From Butyrivibrio sp. (GTDB taxonomy: Bacteria > Bacillota > Clostridia > Lachnospirales > Lachnospiraceae), in the NCBI RefSeq assembly GCF_017433805.1, contig NZ_JAFRGN010000013.1, positions 372,001-436,000 of the forward strand: 64,000 bases of DNA, read 5' to 3'. The notes below the pieces were generated by a model. That model was not told the origin of the DNA. It searched no databases and saw only the letters and a program-made list of their open reading frames with translations. Position 1 is the stretch's first letter, and each line of letters begins with the position of its first letter. Both the position numbers and the translations under genes were made by a program. Shown piece by piece: positions 25,739 to 34,666 of this stretch.

Positions 25739-27497
25739 TTTCTGAAACCTCCGTAATATCGTAAATCTTCAAAAACTTCTCATGAATATTCCGGATAATT
25801 TCCGGCTTTTCAATCTTAGGTGCCCTTGGATCGAGAAGCCAAGTCTTAGCATAATGAGTATCGCTCACCTTGAACATAGGTGGTTCCTCAATTGTATCAA
25901 TCTTAAGGCAATATGGGTTACGAGGAGCAAACGCATCACCTGTAATCTTGTTGTAAAGTGATGGTGGTGTTCCTGTAATTGAGTACAGCTCTGTATCTCT
26001 CTGTGCAAGCTGAGGAAGTGATGAAAGAAGAGCCCATGTATATGGGTGTCTTGAATCATAGAATACATCCTCTACTGTACCAAGCTCTACGATCTGTCCG
26101 CCGTAAAGAACTGCAACTCTGTCTGCGATATTAGCAACTACACCAAGGTCATGTGTGATGAATACGATTGTGTAGTTATATTCCTTCTGAAGATCCTTAA
26201 GAAGCTGAAGGATCTGAGCCTGAATTGTAACGTCAAGGGCTGTTGTAGGCTCATCACAGATAAGAATCTTAGGCTGACATGAAAGTGCAATAGCGATAAC
26301 GATACGCTGTCTCATACCACCTGAATACTGGAATGGGTAGTCATCATAACGCTTCTCAGCATTAGGAATACCAACCTTCTTCATGATCTCGATTGCTCTA
26401 GCTCTAGCCTCAACCTCAGAAACATTCTGATGCTTCATGATGATTGATGAAATCTGCTTACCAATTGTAATAATTGGGTTAAGAGATGTCATAGGATCCT
26501 GGAATACTGTAGCTCTCTTCTTACCACGTGTCTGTCCCCAGTCACTTGGATCTGTTACTCTTGCAAGATTGATGAAAATCTTACCAGAAAGCTTAGTCTC
26601 TGCTTCATCTACAAGCTTGCAGTACATAACGTTATCAAAGATCTTGATCTTTGTTTCCTCATCTGCAATGTTTTCGCCAAGCTTAAGAGCTTTTTTGAAA
26701 TCATTGAGAATACGAGTAACATATTTTCTTCTTGTTGTATATTTGAATCTTCCTACAGAAAGGTAGATTTCCTTACCGAGTACTGAGTTTCTATCCATCT
26801 GCTCCTTAGTAATAGGCTTGGAAATATCAAGCTTATACTGAGCTTTAAGAGCAGCGAGCTTCTTCTCATATTCATTGAGATATGTAGCATCAGAAGAAAC
26901 TTCCTCTTTGTGCTTCTGAATCAGATCATTTCTTTCCTTCTGAATCTTGGCAATTTCTTCCTCAAAAGCCTTAATCTTATTCTCTGAAGCCTTGATCTTA
27001 TCCTTTTCCTTCTTGGTATCGAAGGTCTGTTTGAGGTTGAACTCCTCAGTCTTCTTGAACTTGAGATCATTTATCTTCTTGGTAAACTCTTCATCCTGTT
27101 CATCAGTAAGAGTTTCTTTAGATCTCTTCTCAGATTCAAGATCAAGAATCTTCTTGTAAGTATCTGCTCCGAACTCAAGACTTGAATATGTATTAAGCTT
27201 GTCAATGATCTTAGCAAGCTCTCTCTTACCAGCAGCATTGAGAGTAACAATAGTATTAGATAACTCTTCATCGTTGAAGATAATGTCACCCTTGCTGATA
27301 AAGCCGTTTGTCTCAAGCATACCTGCAAAAGTCTTGGTGAAAACTGACTTACCTGAACCAGACTCACCAACGATGGCGATTGATTCATTTTCATAAATGT
27401 CAAGTGAAATACCACGAATAGCAGTCAGTATACGACCTCTAACGCGGAATTTAACTTCCAAATCTTTAACTGATAATAATACTTTCTTATCTTCCAT
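25731..27497 (-). CDS. oppD: Oligopeptide ABC transporter ATPase (OppD type) with a large coiled-coil insertion
   Basis: Second ATPase of the importer. Walker A is at about 44-51 (GESGSGKS) but the Q-loop ([11 protein letters not shown]) only appears at about 330. The signature [26 protein letters not shown] and [10 protein letters not shown] follow normally. Thus about 230 residues, rich in Lys and Glu and predicted coiled coil, are inserted where OppD usually has about 50. The frame is open throughout, with no stop or shift. The end has the OppD C-terminal domain ([14 protein letters not shown]). The start is ATG at 27495-27497, since AAGGA abuts the earlier ATG at 27506. Confidence 0.9.
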   Translation of the reverse strand: MEDKKVLLSVKDLEVKFRVRGRILTAIRGISLDIYENESIAIVGESGSGKSVFTKTFAGMLETNGFISKGDIIFNDEELSNTIVTLNAAGKRELAKIIDKLNTYSSLEFGADTYKKILDLESEKRSKETLTDEQDEEFTKKINDLKFKKTEEFNLKQTFDTKKEKDKIKASENKIKAFEEEIAKIQKERNDLIQKHKEEVSSDATYLNEYEKKLAALKAQYKLDISKPITKEQMDRNSVLGKEIYLSVGRFKYTTRRKYVTRILNDFKKALKLGENIADEETKIKIFDNVMYCKLVDEAETKLSGKIFINLARVTDPSDWGQTRGKKRATVFQDPMTSLNPIITIGKQISSIIMKHQNVSEVEARARAIEIMKKVGIPNAEKRYDDYPFQYSGGMRQRIVIAIALSCQPKILICDEPTTALDVTIQAQILQLLKDLQKEYNYTIVFITHDLGVVANIADRVAVLYGGQIVELGTVEDVFYDSRHPYTWALLSSLPQLAQRDTELYSITGTPPSLYNKITGDAFAPRNPYCLKIDTIEEPPMFKVSDTHYAKTWLLDPRAPKIEKPEIIRNIHEKFLKIYDITEVSENA

Positions 27498-27509
27498 TTC
27501 TGCCATTCC

Positions 27510-28487
27510 TTACATATGTGTTCTAGGGTCTGATGCATCACCCAAATTCTGTCCTGTTACATAAAGTGCAACTGTAATGATTGAAGCAATTACTACAGGG
27601 CTCCAGAACTCAAACTGCCAACCTGGAGTAACCATCGCACTCTCAGCTTCATAAATAAGTCTACCAAGAGACATATCTGACATACCCATACCGATATAAG
27701 CAAGGAATACCTCGTATGAGATATATGATGGAATCTCAACAGCAAGTAATGTAACAATAACTGATGTCATAAATGGCAGGATGTTCTTGGTTGCAATTCT
27801 TGTAATTGGTGTTCCAAGACATCTGCTGGCCAAATTGTACTCTCTATCTCTGATGATGATAACCTGTGTTCTGATGAAGTAAGCAATAAAGAGCCAACCT
27901 GTAATTGTAAGTGCAAATACCATTGACCAGAAGCTAGGTGAAAGGATAAGCACAAGAACAGAGATAAGAAGGATTGAAGGAACGTTACCAACAATGTTGT
28001 AAACCTCCATCATGAACATATCTATTTTCTTGGAGAATCCCCAAATCGCACCTACCAAAACACCGATGGTCATGTTGATAGCAGCACAGATAAATGCAAG
28101 TGAAATTGAAATTCTGGAGCCATTCCAGATAGCGTCAAATGTTGACTGACCAGCTGCTCCAGCACCCAGAATCCAGTGGATGTTGTAACCAAACTTCTTC
28201 ATGGCAGCCATAGGCTTAAGATGCTTGGCTGTAGAATCCATAAGGTTACCAAACTTGTCATACTCAACTACTGTTGGATAAATATAAGCAAACAGTATTA
28301 CAAAAGCAAGTATGCCAAGGAATACTAAATTAATCTTCTTCTTAAAGAATACGCGAAATACTGAACGCCAGTATGAATATCTGGGAGCAGTAATCTTCTC
28401 AGAATCGAGACTGTTATGATCAACACGAGCAAATAATTCCTCGTCTGTCATTCCCTCTACTGTAAAAAGAGAATCCTTGTTTTCCAT
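27510..28487 (-). CDS. oppC: Oligopeptide ABC transporter permease (OppC type)
   Basis: Membrane permease of the peptide importer. About 325 residues with an N-terminal cytoplasmic part, a first helix near residue 55 (KINLVFLGILAFVILFAYIY), a periplasmic-side loop, and five more helices. The EAA motif is seen in ASRCLGTPITRIATKNILPF, which docks on the ATPases. The C-terminus NLGDASDPRTHM matches the family ending DPR. The start is ATG at 28485-28487; an upstream TTG overlaps the ribosome site. It lies 12 bases before oppD. Confidence 0.9.
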   Translation of the reverse strand: MENKDSLFTVEGMTDEELFARVDHNSLDSEKITAPRYSYWRSVFRVFFKKKINLVFLGILAFVILFAYIYPTVVEYDKFGNLMDSTAKHLKPMAAMKKFGYNIHWILGAGAAGQSTFDAIWNGSRISISLAFICAAINMTIGVLVGAIWGFSKKIDMFMMEVYNIVGNVPSILLISVLVLILSPSFWSMVFALTITGWLFIAYFIRTQVIIIRDREYNLASRCLGTPITRIATKNILPFMTSVIVTLLAVEIPSYISYEVFLAYIGMGMSDMSLGRLIYEAESAMVTPGWQFEFWSPVVIASIITVALYVTGQNLGDASDPRTHM

Positions 28488-28533
28488 TTTAAATACACTC
28501 TCCAATCAATTATAAATGATATCTATTCAAACC

Positions 28534-30117
28534 TTATCTTGCCTTACCTGAGTAGTTGATTCTAGGATCAACAAGTGAAATAAGAACGTCACCGGCAATA
28601 ATACTTACAACAGAAAGTATTGCGTAGAAAAGAACTACACCAACGATTACACCGTTGTCGTACTGGTTAATAGCAATTGTAAGAAGGTTACCAGCACCAG
28701 GAACTACGTATACACGCTCTGTTATGATAGCACCAACCAATGCTCCAAGAACACCTGCTGGAATACCATGTACAATCGGGATTGAAGCATTCTTAAGGAT
28801 ATGCTTTCTAAATATCTCGCTCTCTGTAAGACCACCAGATCTAGCAAACTTAACATAGTCTGAATTCATCTGATCGATCATGTATCTACGGAGCCACTTC
28901 ATAGTATCAGCAATAGGTCTAAGTGCAAGTGAAACGATAGGAAGCACATAAATCATCTTGCTAGTAGATTCAATATCAAATGTTGTAGGGAAGCCAAGCT
29001 TACCACCAATGGCTTTGAACAGGAAGATATAAGCCAGTGAAGGAACCGCTGTGATAAACATGATGTATGCTGTACCAAGCTTATCTACAAACTTATCTTT
29101 ATGTCTTGACATCAAAATTCCAAGAGGAATACCGATCAGATACATAAGAAGTACTGAAATGATACCAATTGAGAATGAGTAACCCATCTTGGACTTACCA
29201 GCCTTAACAGTTGTCACGCTAGTATAGTCATCTGTAAATCTGTCTGAATTAACCTTATTAGCAAGCATTGATCCAGATACATAAACTGCTGAATGAAGAT
29301 CATCAGCTGATTCCTCTGTAAGACCTGTAGGGAATGTTGTTGTTGTCATTACATAAGATCCCTGAGGCTTAGTCATAGTCTCAAATACATCAACACCCTG
29401 GTTAACTGCATAAGACTGACCAAGATTAAGTGTTACAAGGTTCTGATGGATGAATGGGAACTTACCATCAAAATATAATAAATACTTATGTTTAGTACCA
29501 TTACCTATAATAGCTGGAGCAAACTTCTCTCCACCGTATATAGGATCATGAAGTGTAAATGTGATACCTGGGTTCTCAAGAACATCACCAGTGTTCTTCT
29601 CTACATAGTGAATGTTATCAACCTTGATAAGACCTGTAACATAAGAAACTAATCTATGTGTTATTGGAAGTGCCTTGTAAGCGAAAAGCTGCTGAGCTCC
29701 ACCGTTAGCATACTTCTTGGGTGAAACCATGATCGCATTAAGTCTTACTACTGTATAATTATTAGCAGCACAATATTCATTGAATTTCTCAACGTACTCT
29801 GCTGTCTCTTTCTTATCATTCTCAGGCTTCTTGCCGATAGATGCTACGCTTGTCTTAGTCTCTTCGTCAATTTCACCTTTTTCTACTAAAAGAGAAAGAT
29901 AATCTGTATATGTCAAATAATCGAGATAGCCATACTCTTCCCATTTACGGTACTGGTAGGCAACTTTCTCGTTGTTTCCATAGTTTTTGTAAACATTATC
30001 TGCAGCAAAAATAAGCTGCTTATCCAGCAATGTGTAAATCATGATCATTACAATTGCTACAACAACGAAAGCAGAAATTAATCCATGAAATAGTCTTCTT
30101 AATACATACTTACCCAT
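28534..30117 (-). CDS. oppB: Oligopeptide ABC transporter permease (OppB type) with a large extracytoplasmic insertion
   Basis: Membrane permease of the importer. A first helix (about 10-31) starts with the family-typical GKYVLRRLFHGLIS. Then comes a hydrophilic stretch of about 280 residues before the second helix at about 310. This insertion is rich in Tyr, Asn and Lys. The rest is normal: five helices, the EAA motif (ARSGGLTESEIFRKHILKN) and the ending LISLVDPRINY. Length 527 compares with about 310 in classic OppB. AAGGAAAAAG precedes the ATG. It pairs with OppC and probably helps hold the binding protein. Confidence 0.9.
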   Translation of the reverse strand: MGKYVLRRLFHGLISAFVVVAIVMIMIYTLLDKQLIFAADNVYKNYGNNEKVAYQYRKWEEYGYLDYLTYTDYLSLLVEKGEIDEETKTSVASIGKKPENDKKETAEYVEKFNEYCAANNYTVVRLNAIMVSPKKYANGGAQQLFAYKALPITHRLVSYVTGLIKVDNIHYVEKNTGDVLENPGITFTLHDPIYGGEKFAPAIIGNGTKHKYLLYFDGKFPFIHQNLVTLNLGQSYAVNQGVDVFETMTKPQGSYVMTTTTFPTGLTEESADDLHSAVYVSGSMLANKVNSDRFTDDYTSVTTVKAGKSKMGYSFSIGIISVLLMYLIGIPLGILMSRHKDKFVDKLGTAYIMFITAVPSLAYIFLFKAIGGKLGFPTTFDIESTSKMIYVLPIVSLALRPIADTMKWLRRYMIDQMNSDYVKFARSGGLTESEIFRKHILKNASIPIVHGIPAGVLGALVGAIITERVYVVPGAGNLLTIAINQYDNGVIVGVVLFYAILSVVSIIAGDVLISLVDPRINYSGKAR

Positions 30118-30182
30118 AACTTTTTCCTTATTTGGAATATTTTTTTACGATATAATGCAAGCTATCAAATTTACATAAATAT

Positions 30183-30214
30183 GGAGAAAGTGGGAAGTAG
30201 TTCCCACTCTCTCC
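30183..30214 (-). terminator. Intercistronic hairpin between oppA and oppB
   Basis: On the minus strand GGAGAGAGTGGGAA pairs with TTCCCACTTTCTCC (14 bp, one weak pair) with a 4-base loop. Only a weak T-rich stretch follows, so it is more likely a leaky terminator or 3'-end stabiliser that raises oppA mRNA over the rest of the operon. Confidence 0.6.
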
Positions 30215-30296
30215 TTGAAGTAGAAATCTAAGATATCTCTCATTATCACGTAGATATATAATCTACCATAAATCTTTACTAATGTAAAGCCTTAAA

Positions 30297-32561
30297 TTAG
30301 AAGATACCTAAACTCTTAACCATGTATCCAGCATAGTCTGGAAGCATTGTATCGAGGTATGTCTGAGGATCACCATAGTCAGGGCCCCATCCAGAAACAT
30401 CGCAAAGATCGCAGTTAAACTCATATCCATAATCTGGATAGTAAGCTGCATAGTACCAGTCATCAGATGACTCGCAAGCTACAAGGTTGATAACAACCTG
30501 CTTGTCAAGAGCTGCCTCAAGAGACTGCTTGAATGCGTTTGCTCTGTTTGTGTATGTCTCACTTCCAGCGAAGTATGGAAGATCGATCTGGATAGGATTC
30601 TCAGCTGTAACTTCTACACCCTGCTTAGCAAGCTGCTCAGCTGCCTTAGCAAGACTCTCTTTTGCTGCTGTTGGGTTGTACCATCCATCGAAACCATCAG
30701 ATGAAAGCTTATCAGCATCCCAAACCTTAAGCTTAACGCCATCAGCGTCAACCTGAGCCTGAACGATCTCACCATAGTATGTACCAGCTGCAAATGTTGT
30801 AGCTGTTCCGTTAATATCTACAGTAGCGTCCTCTGGAAGTGTTACAAATGTTCCAGGAACATATGAGTTTCTAAGTGAGTTGAGCTTAAGATCCTCACCC
30901 TGTGTCTGAGCATTGTATGCTGCTCTGTCAAGTGACTGAACAACTGCAAGTCTGAAGTCCTGATTCTGCATAGCGATTGTTGTTCTCTGTGCCTCGAATA
31001 CAGTCTTATCAGAAATAGCTACAGATGCATCATTGAAGTTTGCAAATCCCTTACGGTTGATGTTAAGGAATCCCATGAATGATGTAGCATCTGTGTCTGT
31101 TGTGTAGTTATACTTGTCGAAGTTACCATCAGCCTTTGCAGACTCGATAGTTGATGTGTTAAGACCACATCCGTCAACGGTACCAGCAAGTGTATCGTTG
31201 TATGTCTTTGTTACATCTGTACCATCTTCATATACATATGTAAGAGTCTTGATATTCTGGTTATCCTTGTTCCAGTATGAAGGATTAGCCTTGAATACGA
31301 TTGAGTTCTTCTCTGTGAAGCTTGTGATGATGAATGGTCCGCAGTATGCAATGTGGTCCTGATCAGTTCCGTAGTTACCTGAACCTGTTCCCTGACCAAA
31401 CTGTCCGCCCTGTCCTTCATAGTATGATCTTGAAAGAGGAGCAAATACACCGTAGCTAAGCATTGACATGAAGTAAGGTGTGTCCTGCTCAAGTGTGTAC
31501 TCAAGTGTGTAGTCATCAACCGCCTTAACACCAACTGTTGAGAAATCAGCTGTCTCACCGTTGATATAAGCATCAGCGCCCTTGATAACGCCCTGTACAA
31601 GGTACTCAAGTCCACCCATAGCGTCCATCATGTGCTGCATACCAGCTACGAAATCGTCTGCTGTAAGATCAGCAACTTCTCTACCCTGTGAATCAACCCA
31701 CTTAACACCTTCACGAATCTTGAATGTGTATGTAAGTCCGTCATCAGATACTTCCCAGCTCTCTGCAAGTGCAGGCTGCTGAACATCCTCAACGTCATAC
31801 TCTGTAAGTCCATCGTAAAGCTGGATAAGAATTCTGCTATCAGCCTGTCTTGATGTAGCAAGAACGTCCCATGTTACAGGATCGCTTGAGCTTGGATAGT
31901 TGTAAGAATCCTTGATTGTGTATCCTTTTCCTTCAAGGTACTCTTTAGCCTTCTCCTGGTATGTACCAGTTCCCTTAAGCTCTTCTCTAAGATCTCTAAG
32001 TGCCTGGATATCCTCAGAAGCGATAAGCTCTGTTGTTACGATAGCGTTGTGCCATCTCTCATCGTCGTTACCCCAAAGAGTTCTTGTAACAGAACCAGGA
32101 GCCATACGAGAAATAGCGTAGTTACCACCACGTGTTGTCATTGGAAGGAATACACCTGACTCAAGAAGCTTAGCTTCTGCAAGAGCCTGAAGTGCATAAC
32201 GCTCTGAAAGGCTTGATGCACCAAGTGCGTTCTGGTATGTCTCGTAGTACTCACCAAGAGCTCTTTCATACTGCTTGGATGACTCTTCCTGATAGCTGTC
32301 CATATCCCAAAGCTCTGAATAAGCTTCAGCAGCAGCACGTGTGTCTGGCTCAACTCCTACGAGTGATGGAAGATCTTCCTCAACTTCCTCAGCTGGAGCT
32401 TCAGTAGCTTCTGTAGCAGCAGCTTCTGTTGTTGTTTCTGTTGTCTGCGCAGGTGTATCTGTTGTCTGTGCAGGAGCTTCTGTCTTGCCGCATCCAGCCA
32501 TAAGTGTAGCTGTCATAGATGTAGCAGCAAGTAAAGCGATTACTCTGTTGTACTTCTTCAT
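30297..32561 (-). CDS. oppA: Oligopeptide-binding lipoprotein (OppA type)
   Basis: Substrate-binding lipoprotein of the importer, outside the membrane. Signal peptide with lipobox LMAGC (Cys23), then a Thr/Glu/Ala-rich linker to about residue 60. The SBP_bac_5 fold follows: SSDPVTWDVLATSRQADSRI, LAESWEVSDDGLTYTFKIRE, DADLTADDFVAG-type segments, and near the end DVSGWGPDYGDPQTYLDTML, the peptide-site signature. At 754 residues it is about 200 longer than usual, part of which is a charged region after the linker (about 60-210). GGAGG precedes the ATG. Confidence 0.93.
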   Translation of the reverse strand: MKKYNRVIALLAATSMTATLMAGCGKTEAPAQTTDTPAQTTETTTEAAATEATEAPAEEVEEDLPSLVGVEPDTRAAAEAYSELWDMDSYQEESSKQYERALGEYYETYQNALGASSLSERYALQALAEAKLLESGVFLPMTTRGGNYAISRMAPGSVTRTLWGNDDERWHNAIVTTELIASEDIQALRDLREELKGTGTYQEKAKEYLEGKGYTIKDSYNYPSSSDPVTWDVLATSRQADSRILIQLYDGLTEYDVEDVQQPALAESWEVSDDGLTYTFKIREGVKWVDSQGREVADLTADDFVAGMQHMMDAMGGLEYLVQGVIKGADAYINGETADFSTVGVKAVDDYTLEYTLEQDTPYFMSMLSYGVFAPLSRSYYEGQGGQFGQGTGSGNYGTDQDHIAYCGPFIITSFTEKNSIVFKANPSYWNKDNQNIKTLTYVYEDGTDVTKTYNDTLAGTVDGCGLNTSTIESAKADGNFDKYNYTTDTDATSFMGFLNINRKGFANFNDASVAISDKTVFEAQRTTIAMQNQDFRLAVVQSLDRAAYNAQTQGEDLKLNSLRNSYVPGTFVTLPEDATVDINGTATTFAAGTYYGEIVQAQVDADGVKLKVWDADKLSSDGFDGWYNPTAAKESLAKAAEQLAKQGVEVTAENPIQIDLPYFAGSETYTNRANAFKQSLEAALDKQVVINLVACESSDDWYYAAYYPDYGYEFNCDLCDVSGWGPDYGDPQTYLDTMLPDYAGYMVKSLGIF

Positions 32562-32592
32562 AATTTTCCTCCATATTATTAATAAGAAAATA

Positions 32593-32631
32593 TATAAAAA
32601 TAGCTATTTGCATCGTGAAGATACAAATAGC
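32593..32631 (-). terminator. Terminator-like hairpin in the oppA leader
   Basis: On the minus strand GCTATTTGTATC (32631-32620) pairs with GATGCAAATAGC (32614-32603) with one mismatch and a 5-base loop, then TATTTTTATATATTTTC. It lies between the predicted oppA promoter and the ribosome site, so it would act as an attenuator rather than a gene end. No alternative antiterminator arm or aptamer is obvious. Confidence 0.55.
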
Positions 32632-32713
32632 CTTTTTATCACTAGAATATGTTCCCCACAAATGATATTCGTAAAAACGTCATTGTCTCTACTTTCTTTC
32701 AAACTTGTATACA

Positions 32714-32742
32714 ATTATACTACGCTGTTTAAAATAAATCAA
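32714..32742 (-). promoter_or_regulatory. oppA operon promoter
   Basis: On the minus strand TTGATT (32742-32737), a 17-base spacer and TATAAT (32719-32714), about 150 bases before oppA. This is the best promoter match in the 460-base gap between uxaB and oppA. The rest of the gap (about 32785-32950) is AT-rich, without a gene. Confidence 0.65.
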
Positions 32743-32758
32743 TAAGATATTCTCGTTT

Positions 32759-32781
32759 AACTATAACGATTACTTATAGTT
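32759..32781. promoter_or_regulatory. Palindrome upstream of the oppA promoter
   Basis: AACTATAA (32759-32766) and TTATAGTT (32774-32781) form a perfect 8-bp inverted repeat with a 7-base centre, 17 bases upstream of the -35 box. The position suits an activator site. The binding protein is unknown. Confidence 0.35.
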
Positions 32782-32950
32782 TCTGATTGGTTTTCGTTAA
32801 GTTAAAGTTTAACAGTTTAAAGCGTTGTGCTGTTAACATAATAAACCATGTCTACCATTTTGGCTACAATTTTTTTAACAAAAATTTTATTTTTATAATT
32901 TCGTTCTTGATTTCAGTCAAAAATGAGATTGTAAACAATATTAATTTTGT

Positions 32951-32999
32951 AATAAAAAATCCTCCCAAAACGCACATTTGTGCGCACTAGGAGGATTTT
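32951..32999 (-). terminator. Terminator of uxaB
   Basis: On the minus strand AAAATCCTCC pairs with GGAGGATTTT, with an inner GCGCAC/GTGCG pair, followed by TTTTATT. It lies 22 bases after the uxaB stop. Confidence 0.88.
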
Positions 33000-33021
33000 G
33001 GATTTTATATTTTAGCAGTTA

Positions 33022-34521
33022 TTAAAGGCAACTTGCATAAGCTGCTTCTGCACCTTCTGAATGAATCTTTTTGAGATCAGCAACAACTGCATCTGTAAGA
33101 CCATCGATCTTATTAAGATCCTGATTCCACATCTTCTCGTTACCAAGAACTGCCTTAACAAGCTCCTCTTCTGAATCATTCTTGTGATCATAGAAGAACT
33201 CAAGAGCCCATCTGTCATCACTTACAGTGTATGTGTTACCTGCAGGTCTCTTACATACAAGTCCAGCATCTGTAAGCTCCTGAACATCATTAGAATAGAA
33301 TGCGATATATGCAGCAAGTGACATTGTAAGGCAAACTGGAAGCTTACCATTCTTGTCAATGTACTGAAGGAATGATGGCATATTTCTGGCCTTCCACTTA
33401 CTTGTTGAGTTAAGTGAAATAGACATAAGCTCGTGGTTAACGAAAGGATTGTTGAAACGATCCTTAACCGCAGCAGCGAACTCGTTAAGGTCATTCTCAT
33501 CAAGGTGATCAACAAGTGTAGGAATAACCTCCTCGTTGAGCATCTTGTTCATGAAGCCTGCAACATTATCATTGTGCATACAGTCACGAACGATATCGAA
33601 GCCTGCAAGATATGCGCCAAGAACAAATCCTGTGTGTGCGCCGTTAAGAATACGAACTTTACGGTGCTTGTATGGCATAACATCAGGAACAACGTGTACG
33701 TTAACACCTGCCTTCTTGAATGGAAGTCTGTCCTCAAGACCTTCTGGTCCCTCAATGATCCAAACTCCAAAGATCTCACCTACATCGATGAGTTCATCAT
33801 GGTATCCGTTAGCTGCCTCAAGCTGCTCTACTTCCTTGGCATCACGAATTCTACCTGGAACGATTCTGTCTACAAGAGTTGAGCAGAAAATGTTCTCCTC
33901 GTTAACCCATGTCTTAAATCCATCCTCAAGCTTCCACTGGTCAATGTACTGGTTGACGCACTTAAGAAGCTCTTTACCATTGTTATCAATAAGCTCGCAT
34001 GAAAGAACAACAACGCCCTTCTTACCAGCCTTGTATCTAGCGAAAAGAACCTGTGTAAGCTTACCAGGGAAGCTGTTTGCAGGAACATCCTCAAAATTGC
34101 AGCTAGGATCATAAGCAATACCAGCTTCTGTTGTGTTAGAAGCGATAATATCGAGATCATCTGATACTGCGATTTCCATCATCTTGTCATAATCAGCCTT
34201 GTCATAAGGGTTAAGGCAGCAATCTACTGCAGAGATTACTCTCTTGGCATCAACCTTCTCTCCGTTCTCGCTTCCACGAAGATAAAGTGTGTAGAGACCT
34301 TCCTGCTTGTTAATAAGCTCTGTAAGTCCCATTGAAATAGGCTGTACAAGAGCAACCTTACCATTAAAACCAGCCTTCTCATTGCTGATATCAAAGAAAT
34401 AATCAACGAATGCACGCATGAAGTTTCCTTCACCAAACTGAAGAACTCTTACAGGTGCTTCCTTGCAAACATAGCCTTCATAGCCTGACTTGGCCAATAC
34501 ATCATAGTTTAATAATTCCAT
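33022..34521 (-). CDS. uxaB: Tagaturonate reductase (altronate oxidoreductase)
   Basis: NADH-dependent reduction of tagaturonate to altronate in galacturonate breakdown, fitting a pectin-using gut or rumen bacterium. The 499-residue protein has VRVLQFGEGNFMRAFVDYFF (nucleotide site of the mannitol dehydrogenase fold), then FCSTLVDRIVPGRI, PYKHRKVRILNGAHTGFVLGAYLAG with the catalytic Lys, and the C-terminal domain. Length suits UxaB (about 480) rather than mannitol-1-phosphate dehydrogenase (about 380). AGGAGG precedes the ATG. No uxaA or uxaC is adjacent; it is monocistronic. Confidence 0.9.
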   Translation of the reverse strand: MELLNYDVLAKSGYEGYVCKEAPVRVLQFGEGNFMRAFVDYFFDISNEKAGFNGKVALVQPISMGLTELINKQEGLYTLYLRGSENGEKVDAKRVISAVDCCLNPYDKADYDKMMEIAVSDDLDIIASNTTEAGIAYDPSCNFEDVPANSFPGKLTQVLFARYKAGKKGVVVLSCELIDNNGKELLKCVNQYIDQWKLEDGFKTWVNEENIFCSTLVDRIVPGRIRDAKEVEQLEAANGYHDELIDVGEIFGVWIIEGPEGLEDRLPFKKAGVNVHVVPDVMPYKHRKVRILNGAHTGFVLGAYLAGFDIVRDCMHNDNVAGFMNKMLNEEVIPTLVDHLDENDLNEFAAAVKDRFNNPFVNHELMSISLNSTSKWKARNMPSFLQYIDKNGKLPVCLTMSLAAYIAFYSNDVQELTDAGLVCKRPAGNTYTVSDDRWALEFFYDHKNDSEEELVKAVLGNEKMWNQDLNKIDGLTDAVVADLKKIHSEGAEAAYASCL

Positions 34522-34540
34522 TACCCAGATCCTCCTAAAT

Positions 34541-34554
34541 TGTAAGCGCTTACA
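34541..34554. promoter_or_regulatory. LacI-type operator near the uxaB start
   Basis: TGTAAGCGCTTACA, a perfect 14-bp palindrome of the LacI/GalR or cre class. It lies 20 bases before the uxaB ATG, downstream of the predicted transcription start, so a bound regulator would block elongation. Confidence 0.75.
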
Positions 34555-34585
34555 AATCGCTTAAAAAAGAAATTTGACTAACTAT

Positions 34586-34615
34586 GTTATAACACATTTA
34601 TGTAAGCGTTTACAA
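34586..34615 (-). promoter_or_regulatory. uxaB promoter overlapping a second LacI-type operator
   Basis: On the minus strand TTGTAA (34615-34610), an 18-base spacer and TATAAC (34591-34586). The operator TGTAAGCGTTTACA (34601-34614) covers the -35 box. Together with the site at 34541-34554, 60 bases centre to centre, this is a two-operator repression layout. Which regulator binds is not shown; CcpA or a uronate-specific LacI protein are the candidates. Confidence 0.65.
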
Positions 34616-34632
34616 TACCTAAATTTATGAAA

Positions 34633-34660
34633 TCTAAAAAGATACCCTAAGGTATCTTTT
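34633..34660 (-). terminator. Terminator of the fatty acid operon
   Basis: On the minus strand AAAAGATACC pairs with GGTATCTTTT around CTTA/TTA, followed by TAGATTT. It comes 7 bases after the last operon gene. Confidence 0.75.
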
Positions 34661-34666
34661 AATGTA

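Noticed and set aside
25731-30117. Sequencing or frameshift error as the cause of the opp insertions
   Set aside because: Both insertions are in frame, with protein-like composition, and the flanking motifs are in phase.
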